Positions 1 through 7,500 of a DNA stretch of 13,545 nucleotides are shown one piece after another (the stretch's first letter is position 1; the number at the start of each line of letters is the position of its first letter). This stretch comes from Baffinella frigidus (lineage: Eukaryota; Cryptophyceae; Cryptomonadales; Baffinellaceae): the NCBI GenBank assembly GCA_026770585.1, contig MU646366.1:664483-678027 (forward strand), given 5' to 3'. The notes under the pieces are model-generated. The model made no database searches, was not told where the DNA came from, and worked only from the letters and a program-made list of their open reading frames with translations. Made by a program: the position numbers and the translations under genes.

Positions 1-200
1 TAGGGTTTAGGGTTTAGGGTTTAGGGTTTAGGGTTTAGGGTTTAGGGTTTAGGGTTTAGGGTTTAGGGTTTAGGGTTGGGGGTTTACGGTGCAGGGGTTT
101 GGGTTCAGGGTTCGGGGTATAGGGCATAGGGTATGGGTATAGGGTTTAGGGTTTAGGGTATAAGGTATAGGGTAGAGGGTATAGGGTATAGGTTTTCCAC
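1..200. repeat. TTTAGGG array grading into degenerate variants
   Basis: Positions 1-77 are near-perfect TTTAGGG units. They decay at 78-195 into GGTATAGGG, GGGTTCAGGG and similar. The G-rich strand reads inward from the left edge, opposite to a chromosome's left terminus, so this is an interstitial array. It lies in the intron of the minus-strand gene, whose sense strand there is CCCTAAA. Confidence 0.92.
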
Positions 201-295
201 CAGCCGATCCCACCAGGGGAGGTATGAGCTTTTTAGGGTTTCAGCCTATGGAATAACATCCACAAAATATGGTTCTATGGTGGAGGGGTTCGGAC

Positions 296-439
296 CTGGG
301 GGACGGGCAGCGCGCGGAACGTCGCGCGCGAGATGCACGGGGCCGCGCACAAGGCCACCAGGCGCGCGGAGAGCGCATTGCCGGGCGGCTTCGGCTCGAG
401 GAGCGCCTCGATGATTTGCTTGTCGGGCCGCTGGTCCCC
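296..439 (-). CDS. Helicase-like gene, last exon in window
   Basis: Acceptor GACAG, phase 0; encodes GDQRPDKQIIEALLEPKPPG, NALSARLVALCAAPCISRAT and FRALPVPQ, ending before donor GTCCGA in phase 0. IIEALLEP resembles the LIE-LFG segment just before the helicase core. If the last intron were retained the frame would stop at TAG 277-275, giving a coreless protein. Because the sequence beyond looks like an ordinary intron of this locus, I favour continuation leftwards. Confidence 0.72.
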
Positions 440-3400
440 CTGTCAAGCCACCTCGCTCGTTAGGAGCCTGGAGCCATCAGGTGTACCGCGGTCTGGGGGT
501 CTTTGGGCGTGCGCGATCTGTAGCTGGGTGGGAGGACGCCTCACGCGTCAGGGGCGTGGAGCACTGTTTGGGCGGCCGAACTATGTTCAATGCAGCTCCA
601 AAGGCTCCAATAGGTGCCGTGATCTGGGGGCGTGCGCAATCTGGGGTGGGGGTCGGGCGGGGGGCAAGGGCACGGTCAAGAGACCGCTTCTTGCATGGGG
701 CTTGACGTGCCTGGATGCAGTGCAGGTGGGGCACGGGTCTCCAGGGCCAGCGAGGTTCTACGGTACAGGTGTGGGGTTCTACGACATAGGGTTTGGGGTG
801 GAGTGATGTAGGGGTGGAGTGATGCAGGGCGAGACAGGCAGGGTGCACACCTTCTTGGACTTGCGGCCCGGCATAGCCATCTGCGGCATCTGCCCATGCC
901 CGCTCCCGTTGCCCCCTGCGGACACCTTCAGGGTCAGACAACTTCGGGATCCGACAACTTCGGCATCCGACAAAGTCGGCATCACATCTGATACCCACAC
1001 ACCTGTGCTAATAGCGTGCCGTGTCAACCGTGATCCCCGTCCTTGAAGCCCCGCACCCGTGGCGACGCGGTCCTATCCAGTTCTGAGGTGGGCTGGTTCT
1101 GAGGGAACCACGGTCGAGAAACGTAACTCAGGAGGGGGAGGACGGAGGGAAGGAGGGGGGGGAATGCGGGAGAGGAAGGATGGAGAGGAAGGGGGGGGAT
1201 GATGAAGGAGGAGGAAGAAGGGAGGGTACGGAGGGAGAGGAATGCGGGAGCGGGTGGCAAGCAGGGTGGCCAGGGGGAGGGAGAGGGAGAGGGAGAGGGA
1301 GGGGGGGAGGGAGGGAAGGGGGGGACCAGGGCCGCAGATGGTACGGAGGGCCTTCAGCTGCCGCACGTACGCCACCTGGTTTACGGTTTACAGTTTACGG
1401 TTTGGGGTTTGGGGTTTGGGGTTTGGGGTTTAGGGTGTAGGGTGTAGGGTGTATGGTTTAGGGTTCAGGATTTAGGGTTTAGGGTTTAGGTTGGGGTTTA
1501 GGGTTTAGGGTTTAGGGTTTAGGGTTTCGGTTTTCGGTTTTAGGGGTTAGAGTTCAGAGTTCAGAGTTTAGGGTGTACGGTATAGGGAGTAGGGTGCACC
1601 TTGTTAGCCATCTTATCCATCCTCCAGCGCGTCCCCGACTGCATGAGGCGATCCGCCTCGCGCTGTTCCGGAGACTTGATGATCACCTGCCCCCCGAGGA
1701 CGATGCCAACCTCGCACTCGATGGTGTCGCCGTCCAGGCCGCCGGGCGCGAAAGGCGTGATGCATACCAGGTCGCCGCCCGAGATGCCTGCGGTGTGGTT
1801 GAGGTTTTAGGCTTTAGGTTTGAGGTTTGAGGTTTGAGGTTTGAGGTTTGAGGTTTGAGGTTTGAGGTTTTGGGTTAGTTCTTAGGTTTTGGGGTGTAAG
1901 GGTTTGGGGTGTAAGGTGTAGGGTGTAGGGTTTGGGGTGTAGGGTTCAGGGTTTAGGGTTAGTGTTTCGGGTTTCGAGTTTCTGGTGTAGGGTGTAGGGT
2001 TCGAACCGCGGGTCTCGCGGTCGTTCTGGCGCGGGGGGACAGAGCAAGCGATCTCGCCCTTCTTCTTCCCGGTCGAGCACGTGATATCCACAATCGTGTT
2101 CCCCTGCCAGGCGCGGACACCTCCCGTCAGCCACCTCACGTCATTCACCTCACGTCAGTCATCACACACCAGACACGCGAAAAGCCACGGCTCAGTGCCA
2201 GTGGAAATTACTGGCCACTTGCTACCATCATGCACCACCCTCCACCGGGCGTGGGCACCCCTGACGGCATACGAGCTGCAGCCAGTGCGTCCAAAACGAG
2301 GCTCGCCAAGACTCAGCCTACGCTCCGCCAGCAAGCACGGGGTGCTCAAGTAGGCCACACGGACAAGAGGGAACGTGCAGTAAACACCGTGCTCCAAACC
2401 ACCGTAGTAAACACCCCGCTCCGAACAACCATCAACACGAGTAGTCTCCCGGCTAGTTCAGCGAGAAACATCGATGAGATTCCCCTCAAGACAGTGGACG
2501 ATTTCGCTCTGAGGGCAGTTCGTAACCTGGCGGGCGAGCATCTCCCAGCCCTGCTTGTGCATCCGCTCGCTCGCCACCCGCGCCTCCTCCAGGTACTCTG
2601 CCACCAGTCCGATCGCGCTGTTCAGAGTTCTCAACCCTAAACCCTGACCCCTAAACCCGGGATCAGGAGACGGTGGTAGACTCTCCCGCGAGGTAGTCTC
2701 TGCCGCCAGACGATCCGCAGAAACGCAAACGTTAGTTCCGGGCGCTCGCTGGCCACCCGCGCCTGATCGGGGAACGTGCACCACCAGCCCGACGGTCCGC
2801 AAACTTGAGTCAGAGAGACACACGACGGCAGGCTCCGTTGCTTGAGTCTGGCTAGCTGCCGACAGACTCGCTCCTGATACCTTCGGGTTTCAGGTAGTAG
2901 TTCCGGCACCTGGATATTACACGACGCATCCTAGGGTTGGGGAAGGGTTGGCACTACCACCCGAAAACCCGAAAAAGGCACCGCACGATACATATCATGT
3001 ATGTGTTCAGAGGTGTTGAGGCGTCCAACACGCCCGTGTAAGGTTGGGGGGGCAGTTTTCGCACCTGCCACTAGCCCGATGGCGATCCGGTTGAAGTACA
3101 CTCGCGCATTCGGGCCCTCCGACCTGTTTTCGGGTTGAAAGTTTAGGGTTCGGGGTTCAAGGCCAAGCGGTTCAGGTTCAGGTTGAGGAGACAAATCGGG
3201 CGCGTTGAGGGTGTTGCGCGGCGGTTGTTTGGCGTGTGTTTGGGCAGGGGTGGTATACCAGACGGCGAGGTCGCAGAGGGCGTTGACGAACCCGCCCGCG
3301 GCAGCCTCCTCCTTCCACGCGCGCATGGGCATGCTGATGAGGATCGAGAGGACGATCGACAGCTGCAGCACCGGCCGCCCGACGCGCTGCTTCGCTTCCG

Positions 3401-4391
3401 TGAGGAGCGCCGACGCGTCTGTCCACAAGCGCACGCGCCCGGTCAGCCACGCACGGTAATCCGACGCCATCTTTCCGTGAATTGGCGGGGTGCTCCACAA
3501 GTGAAAGGATATGGAGCTCTTGGGAGGAAAGTTGGGGTGCGACGTGGGGGAGGGTGTGAGGGCGCACCGTGCAGCCTGCCAGCCTTGAGCAGCGCCGAGA
3601 CCACCATCCCCATCGCAACCTCCTCGATCTGGCCTTGCTGCAGCAGCATCCGCATCCCCTTGAGCGCCTCGTCGCAGTTCCCTGCGTCTGCTGCCCTCCG
3701 AATCGACTTCGTCGTCGACATGTTCCCGCCGCCGCCGCCTCCCTGTTTGGCCTGTTTCCCGCCCCCCCCCTTTCCCTTTCCCCCCTTTTTCTTTCCGCCG
3801 CCGCCGCCAGGATTCATGTTCGGGAGTGTGTGATGAGCTGGCATTCCCCTAACCATCATGCCACTTTTGGACAATGGAATGAAACCGGCCACCTTAGAGG
3901 GTGTTTCGTGAAGGGTGTTTGGCGGTGCCCGTCGCAGCGATGGAGCGCCGGTGAATGCTCCCACGCACCCGACCGCCAGCAACAACCCTGCAGGTACGCC
4001 ACAAGAACTCAAACTTCTGAAACCTGCACCCGCAGTCTTTCAAGAAATGCGTCGGTCGGGTGGGCACGGATAACGGCAGTCAGACGGAGATTCAAACATC
4101 CACCTATCCAGCCAGTCCGACACACATACAGAAAGACAGTCTGGGGAAGATCGCATCCCACTCCGAAGGTCTCGCGAAACTGCAGGGCTCGGTGAGCAAG
4201 AGAAAGCACGGTGGATTGGCACTGATCCGCAAACTGCTCTCCGAAGTTCCAACACACACAAACGCGGGTGATGAGAGGGGTCTGACCGTAGGCTGCGACC
4301 GCAACCGTGTGTGTTCGGTGAGGAAGAGCGCGCAGAGACGCCCTTCACCTTCCCGCGTGAGAAAATTTTGTTGTTGACTTATGACACCCAA
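296..4391 (-). CDS. Probable plastid-targeted IGHMBP2/SMUBP-2-like helicase, N-terminal part, ~10 exons
   Basis: A minus-strand gene rebuilt from exons with matching phases, 466 open codons in the chain proposed, continuing past the left edge. Order: a leader with hydrophobic core GLLLAVGCVGAF-TGAP (signal plus Phe-led transit peptide), a Gly/Lys linker, a short helical region (CDEALKGMRMLLQQG), a helical domain (MASDYRAW... YLEEARVASERM), then a beta-rich part (GNTIVDITCS; GGDLVCITPFAPGG; GIVLGGQVIIKSPEQ), then WRMDKMANK-VAYVRQLKAL. The last parts resemble the 1B-domain region of IGHMBP2-like SF1B helicases, where GD-V, then R-x-x-K-x-AN-x-V-x-Y-x-R-L-K-AL precede the ATPase core. That core (Walker A onward) is absent and would lie left of the window. 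The plastid location and the family are inference; exon existence is well supported by phase. Confidence 0.6.
440..850 (-). other. Intron between exons ending 851 and starting 439
   Basis: About 410 bases. It holds two diverged copies of a GTGCGC-ATCTG-GGTGGG block (about 481-540 and 610-660), and short GGTGGAGTGATGNAGGG repeats near 799-830. No coding signal was recognised. Confidence 0.55.
851..915 (-). CDS. Helicase-like gene, linker exon GNGSGHGQMPQ...
   Basis: Acceptor CCGCAG takes two bases; encodes GNGSGHGQMPQMAMPGRKSK and K, ending before donor GTGTGC in phase 0. It is low complexity (Gly, Met, then basic), an apparent linker inserted between the 1B helix and the following exon. No such insertion is known to me in homologues. 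Confidence 0.65.
921..984. repeat. 16-bp tandem repeat, four copies
   Basis: Units GACACCTTCAGGGTCA, GACAACTTCGGGATCC, GACAACTTCGGCATCC and GACAAAGTCGGCATCA follow without gaps. They begin three bases from the acceptor CAG of the neighbouring exon. Confidence 0.85.
1124..1326. repeat. Polypurine (GA-rich) tract
   Basis: About 200 bases of GGAGG, GGGAGA and similar on the plus strand, including (GGGAGA) runs near 1279-1300. Such a mirror-like homopurine tract can form triplex or slipped structures; here it is intronic. Confidence 0.8.
1327..1375 (-). CDS. Helicase-like gene, exon VAYVRQLKALRTICGP
   Basis: A 49-base exon, acceptor ACCAG, phase 0; encodes VAYVRQLKALRTICGP and ends before donor GTCCCC in phase 1. 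With the previous exon it gives AN-K-V-x-Y-x-R-x-L-K-AL, the helix after the 1B domain in IGHMBP2-like proteins. Confidence 0.78.
1376..1592. repeat. Intronic telomere-like array (TTTAGGG/TTTGGGG variants)
   Basis: Runs of GGTTTACGGTTTACAG, GGTTTGGGG and GGTTTAGGG fill most of the intron 1376-1599. In the gene's sense direction they read CCCTAAA and CCCCAAA. Confidence 0.88.
1600..1787 (-). CDS. Helicase-like gene, 1B-domain exon
   Basis: Acceptor CCGCAG takes two bases; encodes ISGGDLVCITPFAPGGLDGD, TIECEVGIVLGGQVIIKSPE, QREADRLMQSGTRWRMDKMA and NK, ending before donor GTGCAC in phase 0. GD-V...G-V and the closing W-R-M-D-K-x-AN pattern correspond to the DNA/RNA-binding 1B domain of IGHMBP2-like helicases. 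It is the best family evidence in this gene, together with the next exon. Confidence 0.8.
1803..2000. repeat. Intronic telomere-like array (TTTGAGG and GTGTAGGG variants)
   Basis: About eight TTTGAGG units at 1815-1870 are followed by GGGTGTAAGG, GGTTTGGGGT and GGTTTAGGG variants up to about 2000. It fills most of the intron between exons 2007-2103 and 1600-1787. Confidence 0.88.
2007..2103 (-). CDS. Helicase-like gene, exon GNTIVDITCS...
   Basis: Acceptor GGCAG, phase 0; encodes GNTIVDITCSTGKKKGEIAC then SVPPRQNDRETR, ending one base on before donor GTTCGA. The alternation of beta-like stretches and a GKKKGE turn fits the start of an SMUBP-2-type 1B barrel. This is inference. Confidence 0.72.
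2104..2526 (-). other. Intron between exons ending 2527 and starting 2103
   Basis: About 420 bases, without the telomere-like repeats of its neighbours. It has a doubled CACCTCACGTCA near 2132-2156 and a repeated GTAAACACC-GCTCC near 2380-2422. No coding homology was recognised, although frames are partly open. Confidence 0.5.
2527..2597 (-). CDS. Helicase-like gene, exon YLEEARVASERM...
   Basis: Acceptor GGCAG takes two bases completing Glu, then YLEEARVASERMHKQGWEML and ARQ before donor GTTACG, phase 0. It is helical and charged. The intron in front of it begins and ends inside a duplicated GLVA-coding segment, and contains a decayed third copy at 2741-2796. Confidence 0.75.
2598..3064 (-). 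other. Intron bounded by a duplicated exon segment
   Basis: It begins after GGGCTAGTGGCAG and ends with GGACTGGTGGCAG, so both ends lie in copies of one coding segment. It also contains a decayed third copy (2741-2796) and a short CCCTAAACCCTGACC stretch (2634-2660), here on the antisense side. Confidence 0.7.
2741..2796 (-). pseudogene. Decayed copy of the GLVAEYLEEARVASER exon
   Basis: On the minus strand it reads TVGLVV, then after a frame change ARVASER, aligned to AIGLVA...ARVASER of the exon at 2527-2597 (copy span about 2563-2617). Base similarity runs across the whole stretch, with the frame broken in the middle. Confidence 0.78.
3065..3123 (-). CDS. Helicase-like gene, exon SEGPNARVYFNRIAIGLVA
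   Basis: Acceptor AACAG takes one base to complete Trp; encodes SEGPNARVYFNRIAIGLVA and ends one base into the next codon before GTGCGA. The last part (AIGLVA) is repeated at the acceptor side of the following intron. Skipping this exon also keeps frame, if the AACAG acceptor at 2620 is used for the next one. Confidence 0.72.
3140..3195. repeat. Short telomere-like stretch in intron
   Basis: GTTTAGGGTTCGGGGTTC and GGTTCAGGTTCAGGTTG lie in the 3124-3258 intron; the sense strand is C-rich. Confidence 0.65.
3259..3492 (-). CDS. Helicase-like gene, exon MASDYRAW...DLAV
   Basis: Encodes STPPIHGKMASDYRAWLTGR onward, through VLQLSIVLSILISMPMRAWK to GGFVNALCDLAV, ending before donor GTATAC in phase 2. 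It contains an internal ATG at 3470-3468, so a separate start here is possible if the upstream exon belongs to another gene. No close family was recognised for this exon alone. The LSIVLSILISM stretch is hydrophobic, but short and probably a buried helix. Confidence 0.72.
3576..4023 (-). CDS. Helicase-like gene, leader and Gly/Lys-linker exon
   Basis: Acceptor TGCAG, then the leader LSSCGVPAGLLLAVGCVGAF, TGAPSLRRAPP, a Ser/Pro-poor basic stretch, a low-complexity linker of Gly and Lys (3730-3811), then MSTTKSIRRAADAGNCDEAL and KGMRMLLQQGQIEEVA to SALLKAG. The helical end loosely resembles one PPR/TPR-type repeat. The 3' end is uncertain: a GT donor at 3567 (phase 1) matches no acceptor frame of the next exon, whereas a GC donor at 3575 (GGCAG before GCTGCA, phase 2) fits the acceptor at 3493. 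The leader might instead belong to a separate gene ending here. Confidence 0.65.
4349..4391 (-). CDS. Candidate first exon of the helicase-like gene
   Basis: ATG at 4391-4389 opens 14 codons plus one base (MGVISQQQNFLTRE) to a donor GGAAG before GTGAAG, phase 1. This fits the acceptor TGCAG at 4024-4026. It would give a signal peptide with a long n-region of about 22 residues. It was chosen only because no in-frame ATG lies between the next exon's leader and an upstream stop. Confidence 0.35.
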
Positions 4392-4499
4392 GTGGACCCA
4401 GTGACTTATGGGACAAGTGGTGGTGGCAACTTTAGAAGTTGATTTGAATTAAACTCAGAAAATCTGTTTCGAAATCCGGGTTTGTCCTCTGCTCTCGAC
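4392..4499. promoter_or_regulatory. Intergenic region of the divergent gene pair
   Basis: The two start codons (4391 minus, 4500 plus) would lie head to head about 108 bases apart. If the candidate first exon is wrong, the gap is up to about 475 bases (4024-4499). It is locally AT-richer than the flanks. No clear TATA element was seen; a shared promoter is inference from layout. Confidence 0.4.
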
Positions 4500-4574
4500 A
4501 TGCCGCCCGCCGCCAAGGCCGCGATACCGCGCGGCAGGGCAGGCGATGGAGGAACGACCGTCGCTTTGATGGCG
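4500..4574 (+). CDS. PIGN: PIGN exon 1 (start codon)
   Basis: ATG followed by 25 codons ([12 protein letters not shown]... TTVALMA), ending before the donor GTACCC in phase 0. Joining to exon 2 makes one hydrophobic segment, [16 protein letters not shown], which fits the N-terminal signal anchor of the family. The basic, proline-rich leader is longer than usual. An alternative first exon cannot be excluded. Confidence 0.65.
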
Positions 4575-7500
4575 GTACCCACCTCCCTATGGCCCCCGTC
4601 TCCAAAGAAAAACAGGAAGGAGTAAATGAGGGTTTCGTTCGGAGTGGAAGTGGGGGACGTAATTCCAGCACAAGAGGAGGGGCAGTGTGTGCGTGCTTGT
4701 GCAGGACAGCACGTTGAACACGCGCTTTTGAAAGTTATGGGGATTGCAGTGTGGTGCCGGCAGCTGTTGAGCATTCCGTGGATCGACGGGCAGGATCACG
4801 GTCCCCCACTGATGAATCCACATGGCGCGACCAGGTGGTCTTCCACCTCTGCGCCTTTGCGTCCGTCTTCGACATATACTTCCGCTCCCCGATCGTCAGG
4901 TGAATCCTACCCCTGCCTCCCAACCACCTGCCGATTCTGCCTCCGCAGCACTGACGCCCTGCTCCCGTGAACAGTGGGCTCCACGCGGTGGATCCTCCGG
5001 CGGGCGCGGCAGCAAGGCGACTTGTCCTCATCATCGGAGATGGAGGGTGCGCATCCCGCTCTCGTGTTCCGATGATCCCACTTTTCAGGCTTGCCGCCGA
5101 AAGCATTCGTCTCTTCTGAACGCTCTTGTTCGTGGCATGCGAGTGTCCTGCAAGACACCATGGCCGCTCCGTCCCTGACAGCCACCGCCGCATCTTGACA
5201 CTTCTCATGGACGCGGCAGGCGCGCCGACATGGTGTTCGACACGCGCACGCACACCGACGGGGGGTTGGGCGGCGCGCTGGCGCGGGGGCTCCACGGCAA
5301 GATCCTGCGGGGAGAGACCAGCTGGGGGGTCTCGCACACACGGGTATGCTCGAACAAGGGATGCATGTTTCCTAGCTCGCTCAGGCAATCTTTTGAGAAC
5401 GACCGTGCGAAATGAAACCCTCCTTGCGAAACGTTGGAACGCCCCCGGCAAGTGGACAGGAGTCTGTGTTGTTCCACAAACACAGGTTATGGACAGGGTG
5501 GGGATTGACGGGGAGGATGCAGGTTCCAAAAGAGTCGCGTCCGTGCCTCGCCTCTGACATATGGCTGACGCTCTGTGTGTCTGTCACTCTCTCGGTCTGT
5601 CGGTTTAGGTGTCTGACTGGCTTGCTGACTGGGGTGTTAACGTGGACTGCGTGCGCAGGTGCCGACAGAGTCGCGGCCGTGCCACGCCTCGCTGCTCGGA
5701 GGCATCTACGAAGACCCCTCAGCGATCACCAAAGGATGGCAGCAAAACCCCGTAGAATTCGATACGGTCCCGCCCACCAGCAAATCGAAGAAGCTTAGAC
5801 GAGGTTGTCTCCGCAGGAATCAATCCCTGTTAATCACGCCATAGGACCCTACGGTAGGAAATCACTAGGGCCCTAGGAACCCTACGGTAGGAAATCTCTA
5901 GGCACCTGGGCCGTGCCACGCCTCGCTGCTCGGAGGCATCTACGAAGACCCCTCAGCGATCACCAAAGGCTGGCAGCAGAACCCCGTCGAATTCGACACG
6001 GTCCCGCCCATCGCCTGTGAGGGTTTAGGGTTTAGGTATAGGGGTTGAGGGTTGAGGGTTGAGGGTTGAGGGTCGAGGTTTTTGGGTTGAGGGTTGAGGG
6101 GCGTGAGTCAGGTGAAGTCAGATCACGCCACAGAGTGATTCAGGGTTGAGGGTTGAGGGTGTAGGGTTGAGGGGTTGAGGGTTGATGGGTGCGGGGTTTG
6201 TGATGCCAGCTTCTGTGCCAGAAAAGTAACTATACTGCGCAGGGTTGGTACCAGAAACCCCTCGCATGAGGCACCATACGTAGGATTCTCCACGGTATGC
6301 CCCCAGCAGGTTTTCTGGAGCCACCGCCCTGAGTGCATCAGAATGCAACGCTCCTGTCGTTTTCAGAATGTTTCTTTGCAGAATGGCTCCGAATGCTGTG
6401 GAGGCTCGAATGTGTGGGTCCTGGGTGTGACTGAGCGCACGGCAGAGGGTTTGGCTGACGAGGAGAGGGGGGCGGGTGCTGAATTAGCTGTTTGCGCATT
6501 CCCGATTGTGATCTGGCGTGGTTTTGCCGAGCAGGGATGAGGTTCATTCGGCGTCGCCAGTTCACTCAGATCATCTCGCTGTCTCTCTCTGGCTCTCTCT
6601 GGCTCTGTCTCTTTGTCTCTCACATTTGCCGAAACTTCGGCGTTTGCTGTCGGATCACTCAAGTCATCTCGCTGTCTTTCTCTCGCTCTTTCTCGGTCTC
6701 TCTCTCTCTCTCTCTGTCTGTCACTCTCTCTCTCTCTCGCATTTGGCTAAGCTGGTGGCGGCGCAGGTGCTGAACGCGTCGTCAGCAGCGTTTGCGTTTG
6801 GATCGCCCGACGTCATCCCCCTCTTCGCGAAAGGCGAGTCCATCCGGAAACATGCATTTTCTTTCAGAATCTGGCACAGAGCGGACCGTCAAAACAGGGT
6901 TTCATCTCTTGTCTCAGAAAGTCGATTTCGCCTTGAAATCTAAGACCCGATCTTCTGAAGACCGATACTCAGAAAATCGGGTCTGAGATTAGTCAACCAA
7001 CGATTCTAGAATCGTTACAACCTCTTACAAGAAGGTCAGATTCGAGGAGGTGCGTGTTCGGGGGTTTGGGGGGGGGGGCTGTTCAAAAAAAAACGACCGA
7101 ATTTAGGTTTTCTAGTTTTTCGCGTCCATTTTTCCGAAAGGGGTTTACAACAACCAATTTTTTGATGTCGTTACGGTCCCATGTGTGGTAAAGAGTCCAG
7201 TTGATGTCGTTACCATCCCATGTGTGGTAAAGAGTCCGACCGGGTTGACTAATCTGAGTCCAGATATTCTAAATCTGAGACCCGATATTCTGAATATCGG
7301 GTCTCAAATTTCGAGGCGAAATTGACTTTCTGAGACAAGATGTATGACACCCTGTGATGACGGTCCGCTCTCTGGCAACAAAAAATGCTGTTTATTGGGT
7401 GATACTAGTAGTGATTATACAGAATTTGTAGAGTGTTTTTTTTTTGCCTGATCTAAAAGAAAAATGTATCTCCCCGGAATACAGTGCCTAGCTCTGTCTG

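Larger units (their letters stand above)
916..1326 (-). other. Intron with 16-bp repeats and polypurine tract
   Basis: Next to the exon at 851-915 it carries a 16-bp tandem repeat (921-984). Further right, 1124-1326 is almost pure G/A on the plus strand, so it reads as a long polypyrimidine tract in the sense of the minus-strand gene. Confidence 0.55.
6001..6766 (+). other. Long intron with GGGTTGA array and CT-rich tract
   Basis: It holds the GGGTTGA repeats (6017-6187) and a pyrimidine-rich CTCTCT tract (6569-6740) before the acceptor. Between them, 6190-6560, I recognise nothing coding. Confidence 0.6.

Noticed and set aside
1-77. Chromosome-end telomere at the left edge
   Set aside because: The G-rich strand points inward, the opposite of a left terminus, and similar arrays recur inside introns of both genes.
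275-296. TAG at 277-275 as the true end of the helicase-like gene
   Set aside because: It would leave a protein without the ATPase core. The CAG-GTCCGA context matches other donors here, and the sequence beyond resembles this locus's introns; kept only as an alternative.
3576-3726. PPR protein identity for the minus-strand gene
   Set aside because: Only one loosely repeat-like helix pair is visible (CDEALKGMRMLLQQG onward); one unit is too little, and downstream exons point to a helicase-type 1B domain.
3183-3833. 216-codon plus-strand open frame with Pro and Phe runs
   Set aside because: It is the antisense of the Gly/Lys-linker and neighbouring exons of the minus-strand gene.
4735-5529. 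264-codon open frame on the minus strand
   Set aside because: It is the antisense of PIGN exons 2-4 and their introns. High GC content keeps antisense frames open, and no family features were seen.
6175-6540. 121-codon plus-strand frame as a separate gene
   Set aside because: It lies within a PIGN intron, starts in the GGGTTGA array, and shows no recognisable domain.
6834-6847. GT donor at 6838 for PIGN exon 6
   Set aside because: It gives phase 2, whereas the exon 7 acceptor requires phase 1; the GC donor at 6834 fits frame and family spacing.
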